Numbered from the stretch's first letter, positions 36,662 to 45,713 are shown. The stretch: DNA of 64,000 nt from Novosphingobium sp. (GCF_027489515.1 NZ_JAIXZS010000027.1:1-64000), one strand, 5' to 3'. Notes: a model not told the origin generated them from the letters alone. Numbers and translations: made by a program.

Positions 36662-37428
36662 GGAATGAACCCGGACGTGCGCCGCACATAGTCGGCATAT
36701 TCGGGGCGACGCAGGACAAGACCCTTTTCGAGCAGCGGCTTGCCCGACCAGCGGGTGAGTGTGAACGTGAGGAACACCGGCCCCGCCAGCGAAGCGAGCG
36801 CAACCGGCAAGCCGGCCTCGCTGGCCGCCAGCCAGATCCCCCACCACACGCAGGCATCGCCGAAGTAGTTGGGATGGCGGGTGTAGCGCCACAGCCCGGT
36901 ATCGAGCACTTTGCCCTTGCTCGCAGGATCGGCGCGGAAGCGCGTGAGCTGCGCATCGCCGATCGTTTCAAAGCCGAACCCGATCAGCCACAATGCGCCG
37001 CCCGCCATGGCCAGCGGGCCGATGCCTTCGCTGCCGGCCGCCAGTACGCCGAGCTGCGCGGGCAAGCACGTCACGTAGAGCAGCACGGCCTGCACGGCGA
37101 AGACTTGCGCTGCCGCCCGGCCATATGTCCCGGCTTTGCGCGCCTTGCCCAGCATCCGGGCATAGCGCACGTCCTCGCCATGCGCGCGCCATCGGGTGTA
37201 GAGGTGCCAGCCCAGTCGCGCACCCCAGATCAGCGCCATTGCTGCGATCAGGCTCGCGCGCGGACCCTTTTCCGGCGCCTGCGCCCAGGCCGAAACCGCC
37301 AGCACCGCCATCGCCGCGCCCCACACCGCGTCAATAAAGCTGACATCGCCGATCTTCGCTGCGGTGCGCGCCAGCAGAGCCATCAGCACGGCGAGCGCGA
37401 TGGCATTGACGATAAGTCCTTCAAGCAT
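36643..37428 (-). CDS. DUF1295 membrane protein (steroid 5-alpha-reductase-like)
   Basis: 261 residues, about six helices. The C-terminal block LWRYTRHPNYFGDACVWWGIWL, then KPLLEKGLVLRRPEYADYVRRTSGFIPWPPK, is diagnostic for DUF1295, related to NADPH-dependent 3-oxo-5-alpha-steroid reductases and isoprenylcysteine methyltransferases. Substrate unknown. The ATG at 37426-37428 overlaps the acyltransferase stop by eight bases; an upstream TTG is less likely. Confidence 0.82.
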   Translation of the reverse strand: MLEGLIVNAIALAVLMALLARTAAKIGDVSFIDAVWGAAMAVLAVSAWAQAPEKGPRASLIAAMALIWGARLGWHLYTRWRAHGEDVRYARMLGKARKAGTYGRAAAQVFAVQAVLLYVTCLPAQLGVLAAGSEGIGPLAMAGGALWLIGFGFETIGDAQLTRFRADPASKGKVLDTGLWRYTRHPNYFGDACVWWGIWLAASEAGLPVALASLAGPVFLTFTLTRWSGKPLLEKGLVLRRPEYADYVRRTSGFIPWPPKR

Positions 37429-38047
37429 TGAACATCCCTGCAAAGTCCTTGATTCCGCGCTCCGGATGCTTCGGCGTCACGCTCCTGTAAATCTCCGCCA
37501 CCTGCTGCATGTCCGCCTTGTAGTCGCCGGTCGGCATGATCGCGGGGCCAAGCCCGCCGACCTTGCGGCCATAGTCCATCAGCCCGACGACCATCGGCAC
37601 GCCCGCGCCCAGCGCGATATGATAGAAGCCCGTGCGCCATTGCTGCACCGCGCTTCTCGTGCCCTCGGGCGCGATCGTCAGCGCAAAGCGGTCACGCCGC
37701 CCGAACTCGGCGATCATCGCATCGACGACGTTGTGCCGCGCCGAACGGTCGATCGAGATGCCGCCCATGTCGCGCATGAAGCCGCCCAGCGGCCAGCGGA
37801 ACAGGCTGTCCTTGGCCATGAAACGCGCATCGAGCCCCAGCTCGTTCACAAGGCCGAGGAAGTAGACGAAATCCCAGTTCGAGGTGTGCGGTGCGGCGAT
37901 GATCACATAGCGCTCGCCCGGCGGCGGTGTGCCCACGGCCTTCCAGCCCTGCATCCGGTAAAAGCCGAGCAGCGCGCGCTTCACCACGCGCGAGGACAGA
38001 CTTGCCCGCCTGTCCTCAAGCTCCCGCGCAAACGTTCCTGCGTCCAT
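37421..38047 (-). CDS. 1-acylglycerol-3-phosphate O-acyltransferase-like protein
   Basis: 208 residues. IIAAPHTSNWDF contains the catalytic H-x4-D and TIAPEGTRS the glycerol-phosphate-binding block of the PlsC superfamily. The protein is short and lacks obvious membrane helices, like a branch of acyltransferases acting on lipids other than the main phosphatidate pathway. First gene of an overlapping operon with DUF1295 and DUF2306 genes. Confidence 0.8.
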   Translation of the reverse strand: MDAGTFARELEDRRASLSSRVVKRALLGFYRMQGWKAVGTPPPGERYVIIAAPHTSNWDFVYFLGLVNELGLDARFMAKDSLFRWPLGGFMRDMGGISIDRSARHNVVDAMIAEFGRRDRFALTIAPEGTRSAVQQWRTGFYHIALGAGVPMVVGLMDYGRKVGGLGPAIMPTGDYKADMQQVAEIYRSVTPKHPERGIKDFAGMFNA

Positions 38048-38138
38048 CCGCCACTCTCCCCCGCGGTCATTTCTAGCGAGGCGGAGCGAGCTTGTCGAAG
38101 GGGAACCAGCGTCGACGGGACTACCCTTTTAGCCTGCC

Positions 38139-38164
38139 TTGACGATAATAAGCATGGCTATTAT
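38139..38164. promoter_or_regulatory. Promoter and MarR-type operator of the efflux operon
   Basis: TTGACG (38139-38144) resembles a -35 box. ATAATA (38145-38150) and TATTAT (38159-38164) form a 20-bp palindrome with CATG in the centre, as expected of a MarR-family operator placed on its own promoter. If so, transcription starts at about 38170, close to the ATG at 38175. Confidence 0.55.
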
Positions 38165-38174
38165 GTGCGTGCCT

Positions 38175-38639
38175 ATGCAGAACAATATCGCTTTCCTGAC
38201 CTCGGATGTGAGCCGCCTGCTGCGCAAGCGCTTCGATGTGGTCAGCCGCCGCTTTGGCGTCACCGGCCCGCAGTGGCGCATGCTCGCAGCGCTGCGCCGC
38301 ACCCCTGGCATCAATCAGGGCGCATTGGCGCAGTGGCTCGAAGTCGAAGCGATCACTGCCGGCCGCATGATCGACCGGCTGGAGAAGTCCGGCATGGTCG
38401 AGCGCCGCGCCGATCCCAATGACCGCCGCGCCTGGCGCCTGTTCCTCACCGATGCCGCCACGCCGCTGCTCGATGAACTGTTCATCTGCGCCACCGATGT
38501 GTTCGAGGAAGCGCAGCAAGGCTTCACGCCCGCCGAGCGCGATCTGCTGCTGGTGCTGCTCGAACGCGTGCGCGCCAACCTTCTTGAGGAGCCGCCCGCC
38601 GACAAGGCCCTTGCGGAAGGAGCGCTGGCTCATGGCTGA
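38175..38639 (+). CDS. MarR-family regulator of EmrAB-type efflux
   Basis: 154 residues from the ATG at 38175. FGVTGPQWRMLAALRRTPGINQGALAQWLEVEAITAGRMIDRLEK (a winged helix, spread over about 29-75) and the beta wing MVERRADPNDRRAW are typical. Starts at 38154 and 38163 are also in frame, but lie inside the palindromic operator. It overlaps the efflux adaptor gene by eight bases; expected to repress the operon until a toxic ligand binds. Confidence 0.82.
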   Translation: MQNNIAFLTSDVSRLLRKRFDVVSRRFGVTGPQWRMLAALRRTPGINQGALAQWLEVEAITAGRMIDRLEKSGMVERRADPNDRRAWRLFLTDAATPLLDELFICATDVFEEAQQGFTPAERDLLLVLLERVRANLLEEPPADKALAEGALAHG

Positions 38640-39702
38640 AGCCGATCCTTTCAAGCCAAGCGCAGCGGACAGCGCCGATGGCGAGCGCCGCAAGGCCACG
38701 CGGGCCAAGCGGATGCGCCTTGTCGCCATGCTGCTGGTCCCCGCGCTGGTCGTCGGAGGGGCGCTCGTCTGGTGGTTCGGCAATCCGGGCGACGTGTCGA
38801 CCGACAACGCCTATGTGAAGCAGGACATTGTCTCGATCGCGGGCGAAGTGAACGGCCTCGTCGTTGCCGTGAACGTGCGCGAGAACCAGCAGGTCAAGGC
38901 GGGTGACGTGCTGTTCCGGATCGATCCCACCAGCTACGAAGTCGCGATCCGCCAGGCCGATGCGCAGATTGCCAGCGCGCAGGCGAACATCACCGCGCTT
39001 TCTGCGGATGTCGGGGCCAATGCTGCCAATATTGCTGGTGCGCGCGATGATCTCGCGCTCGCGGAGGCGCAGTATGCGCGCGAGAAGGCGCTGCTCGATC
39101 GCGGCTTCAACACTCGCGCCCGGATGGACGAGGCGCAGCATGCTGTCGCCGCCGCGCGGGACCGGCTGGCCTCGGTTGCCGCCGAAGTCGAAAAGGCCCG
39201 CGCGCAGCTGGCCAATGGCGCGCAGGTGCCTGGTCTCAATCCGCGCGTCGCCTCAGCCGAGGCCACCCGCGCGAAGGCTGCGCTCGATCTTGCGCGCACC
39301 GTGGTCCGCGCGCCGGTTTCGGGGCGCGTCACGCAAGTGAACCGTCTGCAGATCGGCCAGATGGTGTTCACCGGCGTGCCGATGCTTTCGATCGTGCGCG
39401 AAGGCGGGGCGCGGGTCGAGGCCAACTTCAAGGAAACCGATCTGGCCCGCATGCGCGCCGGCCAGCCCGCAGAGGTGCGGCTCGATGCCTACCCCGGTCT
39501 CAAGCTCAAGGGCCATGTCGATAGCATCGGTGCGGGTACCGGCTCCGAATTCTCGGTGCTGCCCGCGCAGAACGCGACCGGCAACTGGGTGAAGGTGACC
39601 CAGCGCGTACCGGTGCGCATCGCCATCGACTCGTCCAGCGGAGACCGCCCGCTGATCGCTGGCCTCAGCGCGAACGTGACGGTCCATGTCGGCAGCAAGT
39701 AA
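38632..39702 (+). CDS. EmrA-type membrane fusion protein (HlyD family)
   Basis: 356 residues. One N-terminal helix (about 28-49), then a biotinyl-lipoyl-like domain (STDNAYVKQDIVSIAGEVNGLV), a long alpha-hairpin and a beta-barrel part. It bridges the inner-membrane transporter to an outer-membrane channel that is not in this window. It overlaps the MarR gene before it and the permease gene after it by 8 and 17 bases. Confidence 0.9.
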   Translation: MAEADPFKPSAADSADGERRKATRAKRMRLVAMLLVPALVVGGALVWWFGNPGDVSTDNAYVKQDIVSIAGEVNGLVVAVNVRENQQVKAGDVLFRIDPTSYEVAIRQADAQIASAQANITALSADVGANAANIAGARDDLALAEAQYAREKALLDRGFNTRARMDEAQHAVAAARDRLASVAAEVEKARAQLANGAQVPGLNPRVASAEATRAKAALDLARTVVRAPVSGRVTQVNRLQIGQMVFTGVPMLSIVREGGARVEANFKETDLARMRAGQPAEVRLDAYPGLKLKGHVDSIGAGTGSEFSVLPAQNATGNWVKVTQRVPVRIAIDSSSGDRPLIAGLSANVTVHVGSK

Positions 39703-41239
39703 TCCGCAGCAGCCTGCCTGGCTGGTGAAACACCGCCCGTTGCTGTTCACCGCAGTGATGGCGGCGATGGTGATGCAGGTCCTCGATACCACGATTGCCA
39801 ACGTCGCGCTGCCGCACATGGAAGCCTCGCTTTCGGCCACGCAGGAAACGATCAGCTGGGTGCTGACAAGCTATGTGCTTGCCTCCGCGGTGGCGTTGCC
39901 ACTGGGCGGCTGGCTGGTCGACCGGTTCGGCATCCGCGTGGTGTTCACGCTTTCGGTGGTGGCTTTCACCGCCGCCTCCATCCTCTGCGGTCTTGCCCAG
40001 AACCTCGGGCAGATGGTGGCGTTCCGCGTGATTCAAGGGATCGGCGGCGCATTCCTCTCTCCCTTTGCGCAGACCGTGATGCTCAATTCGAGCACCACGG
40101 AGGAGCGCCCCAAGATGATGGCGCTGTTCACGCAAGGCGTGATGCTCGGCCCCATCGCCGGGCCGCTGCTTGGCGGCTACATCACCGAAAGCTATTCGTG
40201 GCGCTGGGTGTTCTTCATCAACGTGCCGATCGGCATCGCCGCGGGCCTCGTGCTGTGGTGGCTGCTGCCGCGCCAGAACGCGCTCCGCCGCCCGATCGAC
40301 CTGACCGGCTGGCTGCTGGTCGCCCTCGCGCTCGCCTCGTTCCAGCTCATGCTCGATCGCGGTCCTTCGCAGGATTGGTTCAGCAGCGCCGAAGTGGTGA
40401 CCTATGCCGTGATCTGGGCCTGCAGCGCATGGATGGCGGTGGTTCACCTCGTCACTGCCGATAAGCCGCTGTTCCCGGGCCGCATGTTCGCCGATGCCAA
40501 TTTCGTCGCCAGCCTCATCTTCATGTTCCTGATCGGCTGCGTGATGATGGCGGTGCTCGCGCTTCTGCCGGGGTTGCTCCAGGGCATCTACGGCTACCCG
40601 GCGGTGGATGCCGGCTGGCTGCTTGCCCCGCGCGGGCTGGGCCTTCTGGCGACGATCACCCTGCTCGGTCGCTGGATCACGAAGATGGACCCGCGCATCG
40701 CGCTCACCATCGGCATGGGGCTTTCGGGCTGGTCGCTGTGGCTGATGGCGGGATGGTCGCCCGATATGCCGATGACCCCGATTTTCGTCACCGGCCTCAT
40801 TCAGGGCGTGGGCATCAGTTTCACGATCATGCCGATCAACCTGATCGCCTTCGCCACGCTGCCGCCCGAATTGCGCACCGATGCGGCGGGGCTCAACAAC
40901 CTGATGCGCTCGATCGGCGCTTCGATCGGCATCGCGGTCTGCACCTTCATGCTCGCGCGCAACATCCAGGTGAACCATGCCGAAATGGGCGCGCAGATTA
41001 CGCGGATGAGCGTGCCGTTCGATCTCGACCGCATTACGGCTTATGGCGGCGTCTCCGAAGCCGGGATGCGAGTGGTCGATGGCATGGTCAACAAGCAGGC
41101 GGCGATGATCGGCTACCTCAACGATTTCTACATGATGGGCCTGCTGTGCTGGGCTTCGATCCCGGTGCTGTTCTTTGTGAAGGCAGGGAAGCCGGCCATG
41201 GGCGGCCCGCCGATGCAGGCTGCGGCGGCGGATCACTGA
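39686..41239 (+). CDS. EmrB/QacA-type multidrug exporter (MFS, DHA2, 14 TM)
   Basis: 517 residues. LDTTIANVALPHM is the DHA2 motif in helix 1; GGWLVDRFGIR is motif A; GPLLGGYITESYSWRWVFFINVP is motif C with its continuation. About 14 helices are apparent. It exports hydrophobic toxic compounds using the proton gradient, with the EmrA-type partner. The ATG lies within the end of the adaptor gene. Confidence 0.9.
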   Translation: MSAASNPQQPAWLVKHRPLLFTAVMAAMVMQVLDTTIANVALPHMEASLSATQETISWVLTSYVLASAVALPLGGWLVDRFGIRVVFTLSVVAFTAASILCGLAQNLGQMVAFRVIQGIGGAFLSPFAQTVMLNSSTTEERPKMMALFTQGVMLGPIAGPLLGGYITESYSWRWVFFINVPIGIAAGLVLWWLLPRQNALRRPIDLTGWLLVALALASFQLMLDRGPSQDWFSSAEVVTYAVIWACSAWMAVVHLVTADKPLFPGRMFADANFVASLIFMFLIGCVMMAVLALLPGLLQGIYGYPAVDAGWLLAPRGLGLLATITLLGRWITKMDPRIALTIGMGLSGWSLWLMAGWSPDMPMTPIFVTGLIQGVGISFTIMPINLIAFATLPPELRTDAAGLNNLMRSIGASIGIAVCTFMLARNIQVNHAEMGAQITRMSVPFDLDRITAYGGVSEAGMRVVDGMVNKQAAMIGYLNDFYMMGLLCWASIPVLFFVKAGKPAMGGPPMQAAAADH

Positions 41240-41332
41240 AGAAAATCTTGGGCCTGCCCCATTATTCGGGAGGTTGCCGGTCCCGGTCCCGAGGTCTAAC
41301 CGCCGTGCCTGTCAAGCGAGGACGCTCTACCC

Positions 41333-41755
41333 ATGGCGCTGATTTCCAATCCGAAGCTCGCATGGATCCTGCGCTGCGGCTGGCAAGGCAAGTGCCCGCG
41401 CTGCGGCGAGGGGCACATGTTCGCCGGCTGGCTCAAGCTTGCCAAGACCTGCGATCATTGCGGCCTCGATTTCAGCTATGCGCAGACCGATGATGGCCCG
41501 GCCTTCTTCGCGCTGTGCATCACCGCGTTCCCGCTCGTCTTCCTGGTGGTCTATGTGCAGGTCAGGTTCGATCCGCCGTGGTGGGTCCACGTGTTTACGT
41601 CGATGCCGATCCTCGTGCTCGGCTGCGTTGCCACGCTGCGCCCCTTCAAGGGCTGGCTCGCCGCCTCGCAATACGTGAACAAGGCGGTGGAGGCGGGAAC
41701 CGAGGGCCTGTGGGCCGAACTCAACGCACGCGAGCAGGCGGACGAGAAGCCCTAA
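41333..41755 (+). CDS. DUF983 zinc-ribbon membrane protein
   Basis: 140 residues. CPRCGEGHMF and CDHCGLDFS form a zinc ribbon; two membrane helices follow (about 60-80 and 84-104). DUF983 proteins are widespread in alphaproteobacteria and often lie near cytochrome oxidase genes; function unknown. Its stop overlaps the converging GST gene by four bases. Confidence 0.82.
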   Translation: MALISNPKLAWILRCGWQGKCPRCGEGHMFAGWLKLAKTCDHCGLDFSYAQTDDGPAFFALCITAFPLVFLVVYVQVRFDPPWWVHVFTSMPILVLGCVATLRPFKGWLAASQYVNKAVEAGTEGLWAELNAREQADEKP

Positions 41756-42435
41756 GCCTTGCGGTAGTCCGCGATGATGGAGCCGCAGGAGAGCAGTTCT
41801 TCCTCGTGGCTCACCTCGCGCCAGGTTTCCGCCAGCGCTGCCGTTTCCCATTCCTGCATCGCGGGATGCGCGATCGCCTGGTCCACCCAGGCCTGTCCTT
41901 TGCCGACGTCGAGCCCATACGTCCGCACACGGTACGCAACCGGTGCGTAGAAGGCGTCGAGCACGGTGAAGGCATCGCCCGCCAGCCACGGCCCGCCGAA
42001 CCGCGCGAGCCCCTCCTCGAAGATCTCGCGAATGCGCGCCACATCGCGGACCAGCGCCTCGCGCATCGGCCGCGGCTGGACCCGCACGCCGACATTCATC
42101 GTGCAATCACCCCGCAGCGCCGAAAAGCCGCCGTGCATCTCGGTGACAGCGCATTGCGCAAAGGCGCGCGCGGCGGGACCCTCTGGCCACACGCCTTCGT
42201 GCCGGTCGGAGAGATAGAGCACGATCCCGAGCGAATCCCACACGGTGGTTTCCCCGTCGATCAGCACCGGCACCTGGCCCGTGGGCGAGAAGCTGCGGAA
42301 CTCGTCGTAGTTCGAAGGCTTGGTGAAGGGCTCAAACCGGTCGATGAAGGGAATGCCAAGCGCCTTCATCAACACCCACGGGCGCAGCGACCAGCTCGAA
42401 TAGTTCCGGTTCGCGGTAATGAGCGTATAGGCCAC
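41752..42435 (-). CDS. Glutathione S-transferase family protein
   Basis: 227 residues. The thioredoxin-fold half starts YTLITANRNYSSWSLRPWV with the likely catalytic Ser, and TGQVPVLIDGETTVWDSLGI holds the cis-Pro and glutathione-binding Asp-Ser. The helical half follows. It is related to the gene at 51359-52027, sharing the NR-YSSWSLR opening. Substrate unknown. Four bases separate it from scoB, so it may be co-transcribed. Confidence 0.88.
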   Translation of the reverse strand: MAYTLITANRNYSSWSLRPWVLMKALGIPFIDRFEPFTKPSNYDEFRSFSPTGQVPVLIDGETTVWDSLGIVLYLSDRHEGVWPEGPAARAFAQCAVTEMHGGFSALRGDCTMNVGVRVQPRPMREALVRDVARIREIFEEGLARFGGPWLAGDAFTVLDAFYAPVAYRVRTYGLDVGKGQAWVDQAIAHPAMQEWETAALAETWREVSHEEELLSCGSIIADYRKA

Positions 42436-42439
42436 GGCC

Positions 42440-43099
42440 TTACTCGACGTAGTGGGCCGTGGTCTTGGCGCGGAGGTCTTCGGCGCTCACGCCTGGGGCG
42501 AGCTCGATCAGCCTGAACGGCGAGGCATGGTCCGGCCGTGCGAACACGGCGAGATCGGTAATCACCATGTCGACCACGTTACGGCCGGTGAGCGGCAAGG
42601 TGCAGGCGGGGATGAACTTGGGGCTGCCGTCCTTGGCGCAGTGCTCCATCACCACGATGATCTTCTTGACGCCGGCGACGAGGTCCATCGCGCCGCCCAT
42701 GCCCTTGATCATCTTGCCGGGCACCATCCAGTTGGCAATGTCGCCGTTCTCGGCCACTTCCATCGCGCCGAGCACGGTGAGATCGATGTGCCCGCCGCGG
42801 ATCATGGCAAAGCTCTGCGCGCTGTCGAAATAGGCGGACTGCGGCAGTTCGCTGATCGTCTGCTTGCCGGCATTGATGAGGTCGGCGTCTTCCTCGCCCG
42901 CGAGCGGGAAGGGCCCGATGCCGAGCATGCCGTTCTCGCTCTGCAGCGTCACGGTCATGCCTTCCGGAATGTGGTTCGCCACCAGCGTCGGGATGCCGAT
43001 GCCAAGGTTCACATAGAAGCCGTCCTGAAGCTCGCGCGCGGCGCGGGCGGCCATCTGGTCGCGGGTCCAGCCCGCCGTCAGTCCATCATGCTTGGTCAT
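42440..43099 (-). CDS. 3-oxoacid CoA-transferase subunit B
   Basis: 219 residues. [10 protein letters not shown] holds the catalytic glutamate that forms the CoA thioester; [14 protein letters not shown] is the other family block. With subunit A it moves CoA from succinyl-CoA to acetoacetate or a related 3-oxo acid. Its ATG shares one base with the stop of subunit A. Confidence 0.92.
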   Translation of the reverse strand: MTKHDGLTAGWTRDQMAARAARELQDGFYVNLGIGIPTLVANHIPEGMTVTLQSENGMLGIGPFPLAGEEDADLINAGKQTISELPQSAYFDSAQSFAMIRGGHIDLTVLGAMEVAENGDIANWMVPGKMIKGMGGAMDLVAGVKKIIVVMEHCAKDGSPKFIPACTLPLTGRNVVDMVITDLAVFARPDHASPFRLIELAPGVSAEDLRAKTTAHYVE

Positions 43100-43809
43100 C
43101 AGCCGACATCCGTGTTGCGAACCGTGCGGAACTCGATCTTCTTGTCGTAGGGCGAACCGACGATGATCCGCTGGACGTAGACGCCCGGCAGGTGGATCGC
43201 ATCGGGATCAAGGCTGCCGGTGGGGACGATCTCTTCCACCTCGACCACGCAGACCTTGCCGCAAGTGGCCGCTGGCACGTTGAAATTGCGCGCCGTCTTG
43301 CGGAACACGACGTTGCCCGTCTCGTCGGCCTTCCACGCCTTGACCAGCGCCAGATCGGCGAAGATGCCTTCTTCGAGGATGTAGTCCTGCCCGCGGAAGG
43401 ACTTCACTTCCTTGCCCTCGGCCACCAGCGTGCCGACGCCGGTCTTGGTGTAGAAACCGGGAATGCCTGCGCCGCCCGCGCGCATCCGCTCGGCCAGCGT
43501 GCCTTGGGGGCAGAATTCCACCTCGAGCTCGCCGGCAAGGTACTGGCGCTCGAACTCCTTGTTCTCGCCCACGTAGCTCGCGATCATCTTCTTCACCTGC
43601 CGTGTGCGCAGCAGCTTGCCGATGCCTTCATTGTCGATGCCGGCATTGTTGCTGGCGAAAGTGAGGTCCTTTACCCCGCTCTCGCGCACGGCATCGATCA
43701 ACCGCTCTGGAATACCGCAAAGGCCGAAGCCCCCGCAGGCGATCAGCAGACCATCCTTGAGCAGCCCGTCAAGGGCGCTGGCGGCATCGGGATAGAGCTT
43801 TCTGGCCAC
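43099..43809 (-). CDS. 3-oxoacid CoA-transferase subunit A
   Basis: 236 residues. [19 protein letters not shown] matches the family oxyanion-hole region, and [23 protein letters not shown] is the second signature. Pairs with the adjacent subunit B. Together with the 3-hydroxybutyryl-CoA dehydrogenase at 31775-32644 it points to ketone-body use. Confidence 0.92.
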   Translation of the reverse strand: MARKLYPDAASALDGLLKDGLLIACGGFGLCGIPERLIDAVRESGVKDLTFASNNAGIDNEGIGKLLRTRQVKKMIASYVGENKEFERQYLAGELEVEFCPQGTLAERMRAGGAGIPGFYTKTGVGTLVAEGKEVKSFRGQDYILEEGIFADLALVKAWKADETGNVVFRKTARNFNVPAATCGKVCVVEVEEIVPTGSLDPDAIHLPGVYVQRIIVGSPYDKKIEFRTVRNTDVG

Positions 43810-43863
43810 GCGAATCCGGCTCCTGTATCTGGTCCCGTCCCTTTAGCGCGAAGAGACAGCTTG

Positions 43864-44520
43864 TCACCCCAGAGAGAGGCCGAGCACCGCCGAAAGATCG
43901 CTGAGCGCCTGTTCGCCGCTGGTCACCTTGATGGCATGCATCCCCAGCTTTGCCGCCGGTTTGCAGTTCACGCCAAGGTCGTCGAGGTAGATGCAGGCGG
44001 CGGGTTCCAGCCCCAGTTTCTCGCACATCATGAGATAGATGCGCGGATCGGGTTTCCGCACGCCGGCCTTGCTGCTCTCGATCACATGCTCGAACCGCGC
44101 GAAGATCTGCTCCAGCGCGTCGCTGCGGTCCTCGCTCCGCGCGAGACCCGCACCGTGGCCCGTGGGCACGTTGTTGGTGATACAGGCGAGGCGGTATCCG
44201 GCGGCCTTCAGCTGATCCAGCGCGCGCACCATCGCGGGGCGGACCGTGCCGGCCAGCACCGCCAGCACATCGGCGCCGGCAAGGTCGTGTCCTTGCGCGC
44301 GGGCTTCGGCGGCAAACAGCGCATCGAACTCCGCCGCGCCGATTTCCGCCCGTTCGAATCTGGCCCAGGCGTTGTCGTCGGGGTTCAGCGCGTTGACCCG
44401 GCGGACAAAGTCCTGCGGCAGGCCGCGCGCCGCTTCCAGCCGGTTGAAGGACTCGAACGGGGAGGACGTGATCACGCCGCCGAAATCGAAGATCACTGCC
44501 GTAAACGCCCGCTCCGTCAT
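43864..44520 (-). CDS. HAD-superfamily hydrolase (subfamily IA)
   Basis: 218 residues. VIFDFGGVIT is motif I with a Gly in place of the second catalytic Asp (D-F-G), CITNN is motif II, and KPDPRIY plus YLDDLGVN are motifs III and IV. The DFGG form resembles the N-terminal phosphatase domain of epoxide hydrolase 2 and its bacterial relatives. Start ATG at 44518-44520 with GGGAG upstream; a longer frame to 44595 has no family likeness. Confidence 0.82.
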   Translation of the reverse strand: MTERAFTAVIFDFGGVITSSPFESFNRLEAARGLPQDFVRRVNALNPDDNAWARFERAEIGAAEFDALFAAEARAQGHDLAGADVLAVLAGTVRPAMVRALDQLKAAGYRLACITNNVPTGHGAGLARSEDRSDALEQIFARFEHVIESSKAGVRKPDPRIYLMMCEKLGLEPAACIYLDDLGVNCKPAAKLGMHAIKVTSGEQALSDLSAVLGLSLG

Positions 44521-44588
44521 CCTGTCCGCTCCCTGGTCCTGTGCCTTGGCGGCATAGCGGTCGGCGCGCGCCACGCAAGCGCGCCGAT

Positions 44589-44602
44589 TTGACATGGATC
44601 AT
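44589..44602. promoter_or_regulatory. FNR/FixK-like box upstream of universal stress gene
   Basis: TTGAC-ATGG-ATCAT matches eight of the ten defined bases of the FNR/FixK consensus TTGAT-N4-ATCAA, about 62 bp before the ATG. Universal stress genes are frequent targets of such regulators. Confidence 0.35.
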
Positions 44603-44663
44603 TGGGCTTGTGTCCGGATCGGGTCTATCGCTGGTCCGTCAGCCAGATCCAAGGAGAAATCCC

Positions 44664-45443
44664 ATGCGCTCGATTCTCTGCCCCGCAGACAATTCCGATA
44701 CGCTCGGCGAACGGGTCGAAACCGCGCTCGCACTAGCACGGGCGATGCGCGGCCACGTCTCGTTCCAGATCGCGACGCCGTTTGCCCAGATGGCGCTGTG
44801 GGAACCGTTCGGCGGCTCGGCGATGTCGGCCGAGGTCATCAACGAGGTGCGCGCGGCAGACGAGAAGCTTGCAAAGGACCTCGATGCCCGGATGGCCAGG
44901 GAGGACGTGCCCTTCGATGTTGTGCTGACCGACCAGGGCCGGGTCGAAGGCGTGGCGGCGGCCGCGCGCTTTACCGATTGCATCGTCGCCAGCCTCGATG
45001 ATCCCGCGCTGGAGGAAGTGGCCTTGGGCTCGCGCTGTCCGGTGCTGGCCCTGCCGCGCGGCGTGCCGCTGGTGGTGTTCGATAAGCCGGTGCTGCTGGC
45101 GTGGGATGGCGGGCACGAAGCCGCCGCTGCCATGCGCGCCGCTCTGCCGCTGCTGCGCCTCGCGAGTGCGGTCCACATCCTGATGGTGCGCGAAAAGGAA
45201 GACAGCTTCCCGGCGCGCGATGCCGCCTGCTATCTCTCGCGCCACGATATCCATGCCGAGGTGCACGAGGTGGCCCGGCACGGCGCGATTGCCGCGACCA
45301 TCGCCGAAAAGGCCCATGCGCTCGGTGCGGGGCTGATCGTGATGGGCGTGTTCGGCAAGAGCCGGCTGCGCGAGCTGCTGCTTGGCGGCGTCTCGCGCGA
45401 ACTTCTGGATACGTCGATGGTGCCCCTGCTGCTGGCGCACTGA
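44664..45443 (+). CDS. Universal stress protein, tandem UspA-like
   Basis: 259 residues, long enough for two UspA folds. The first (about 1-130) begins SILCPADNSD and lacks a clear nucleotide loop; the second ends GVFGKSRLRELLLGGVSRELL, the G-2x-G-9x-G(S/T) ATP-binding pattern of the family. AAGGAG precedes the ATG. Probably responds to oxygen or redox stress given the FNR-like box upstream. Confidence 0.85.
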   Translation: MRSILCPADNSDTLGERVETALALARAMRGHVSFQIATPFAQMALWEPFGGSAMSAEVINEVRAADEKLAKDLDARMAREDVPFDVVLTDQGRVEGVAAAARFTDCIVASLDDPALEEVALGSRCPVLALPRGVPLVVFDKPVLLAWDGGHEAAAAMRAALPLLRLASAVHILMVREKEDSFPARDAACYLSRHDIHAEVHEVARHGAIAATIAEKAHALGAGLIVMGVFGKSRLRELLLGGVSRELLDTSMVPLLLAH

Positions 45444-45580
45444 TGCGGGATGTTCCCCTTGGGGCATGTTGCGGCGCAATGGCGGGGCTTATCTGCTTTT
45501 TGCATTCGGCCCATCACATCGAGTCATAGTGCTGTAATGCCGATGGAAATTGGCGCAACTGCGGGGATTGTGACATCACC
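45444..45580. other. Intergenic region after the stress gene
   Basis: Contains a short palindrome CCCCTTGGGG near 45460 and no convincing gene. The stretch from here to rpmH (472 bp in total) holds copy B of the two-part element, a putative small RNA with terminator, and the rpmH promoter, listed separately. Confidence 0.5.
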
Positions 45581-45621
45581 ATTGCAAAAAATGCAACCAT
45601 TGCGGCCCATTTCGCACTTGC
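45581..45621 (+). promoter_or_regulatory. Shared two-part cis element, copy B
   Basis: ATTGCAAAAAATGCAACC, 12 bp, then TTCGCACTTGC. It differs from copy A (29615-29655) at two of 18 positions in the first block and at none of 11 in the second, with the same spacing. It is 62 bp upstream of a strong terminator stem. Confidence 0.5.
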
Positions 45622-45629
45622 GAAGAAGG

Positions 45630-45713
45630 GGTGATAGTTGCATATGAAAGTGGCCTTTCAGGCATCCTCTCCCAAACTTTCACGGCCCGGCTGGCAACAG
45701 CCGGGCCTTTTTT
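45630..45713 (+). ncRNA. Putative trans-acting small RNA
   Basis: Between the two-part element and the terminator at 45684-45713 is room for an RNA of about 80-85 bases. It has a 5' hairpin TGAAAG-TGGC-CTTTCA (45645-45660), an unpaired CCTCTCCC (45666-45673) complementary to purine-rich ribosome sites, and ACTTTCA (45676-45682) that could instead pair with TGAAAGT. This is the standard layout of bacterial regulatory RNAs. A short frame from the ATG at 45644 runs through the terminator and is not convincing. Confidence 0.45.
45684..45713 (+). terminator. Intrinsic terminator with GCAA tetraloop
   Basis: GGCCCGGCTG pairs perfectly with CAGCCGGGCC around a GCAA tetraloop and is followed by six Ts. 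It ends the putative small RNA. Confidence 0.93.
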
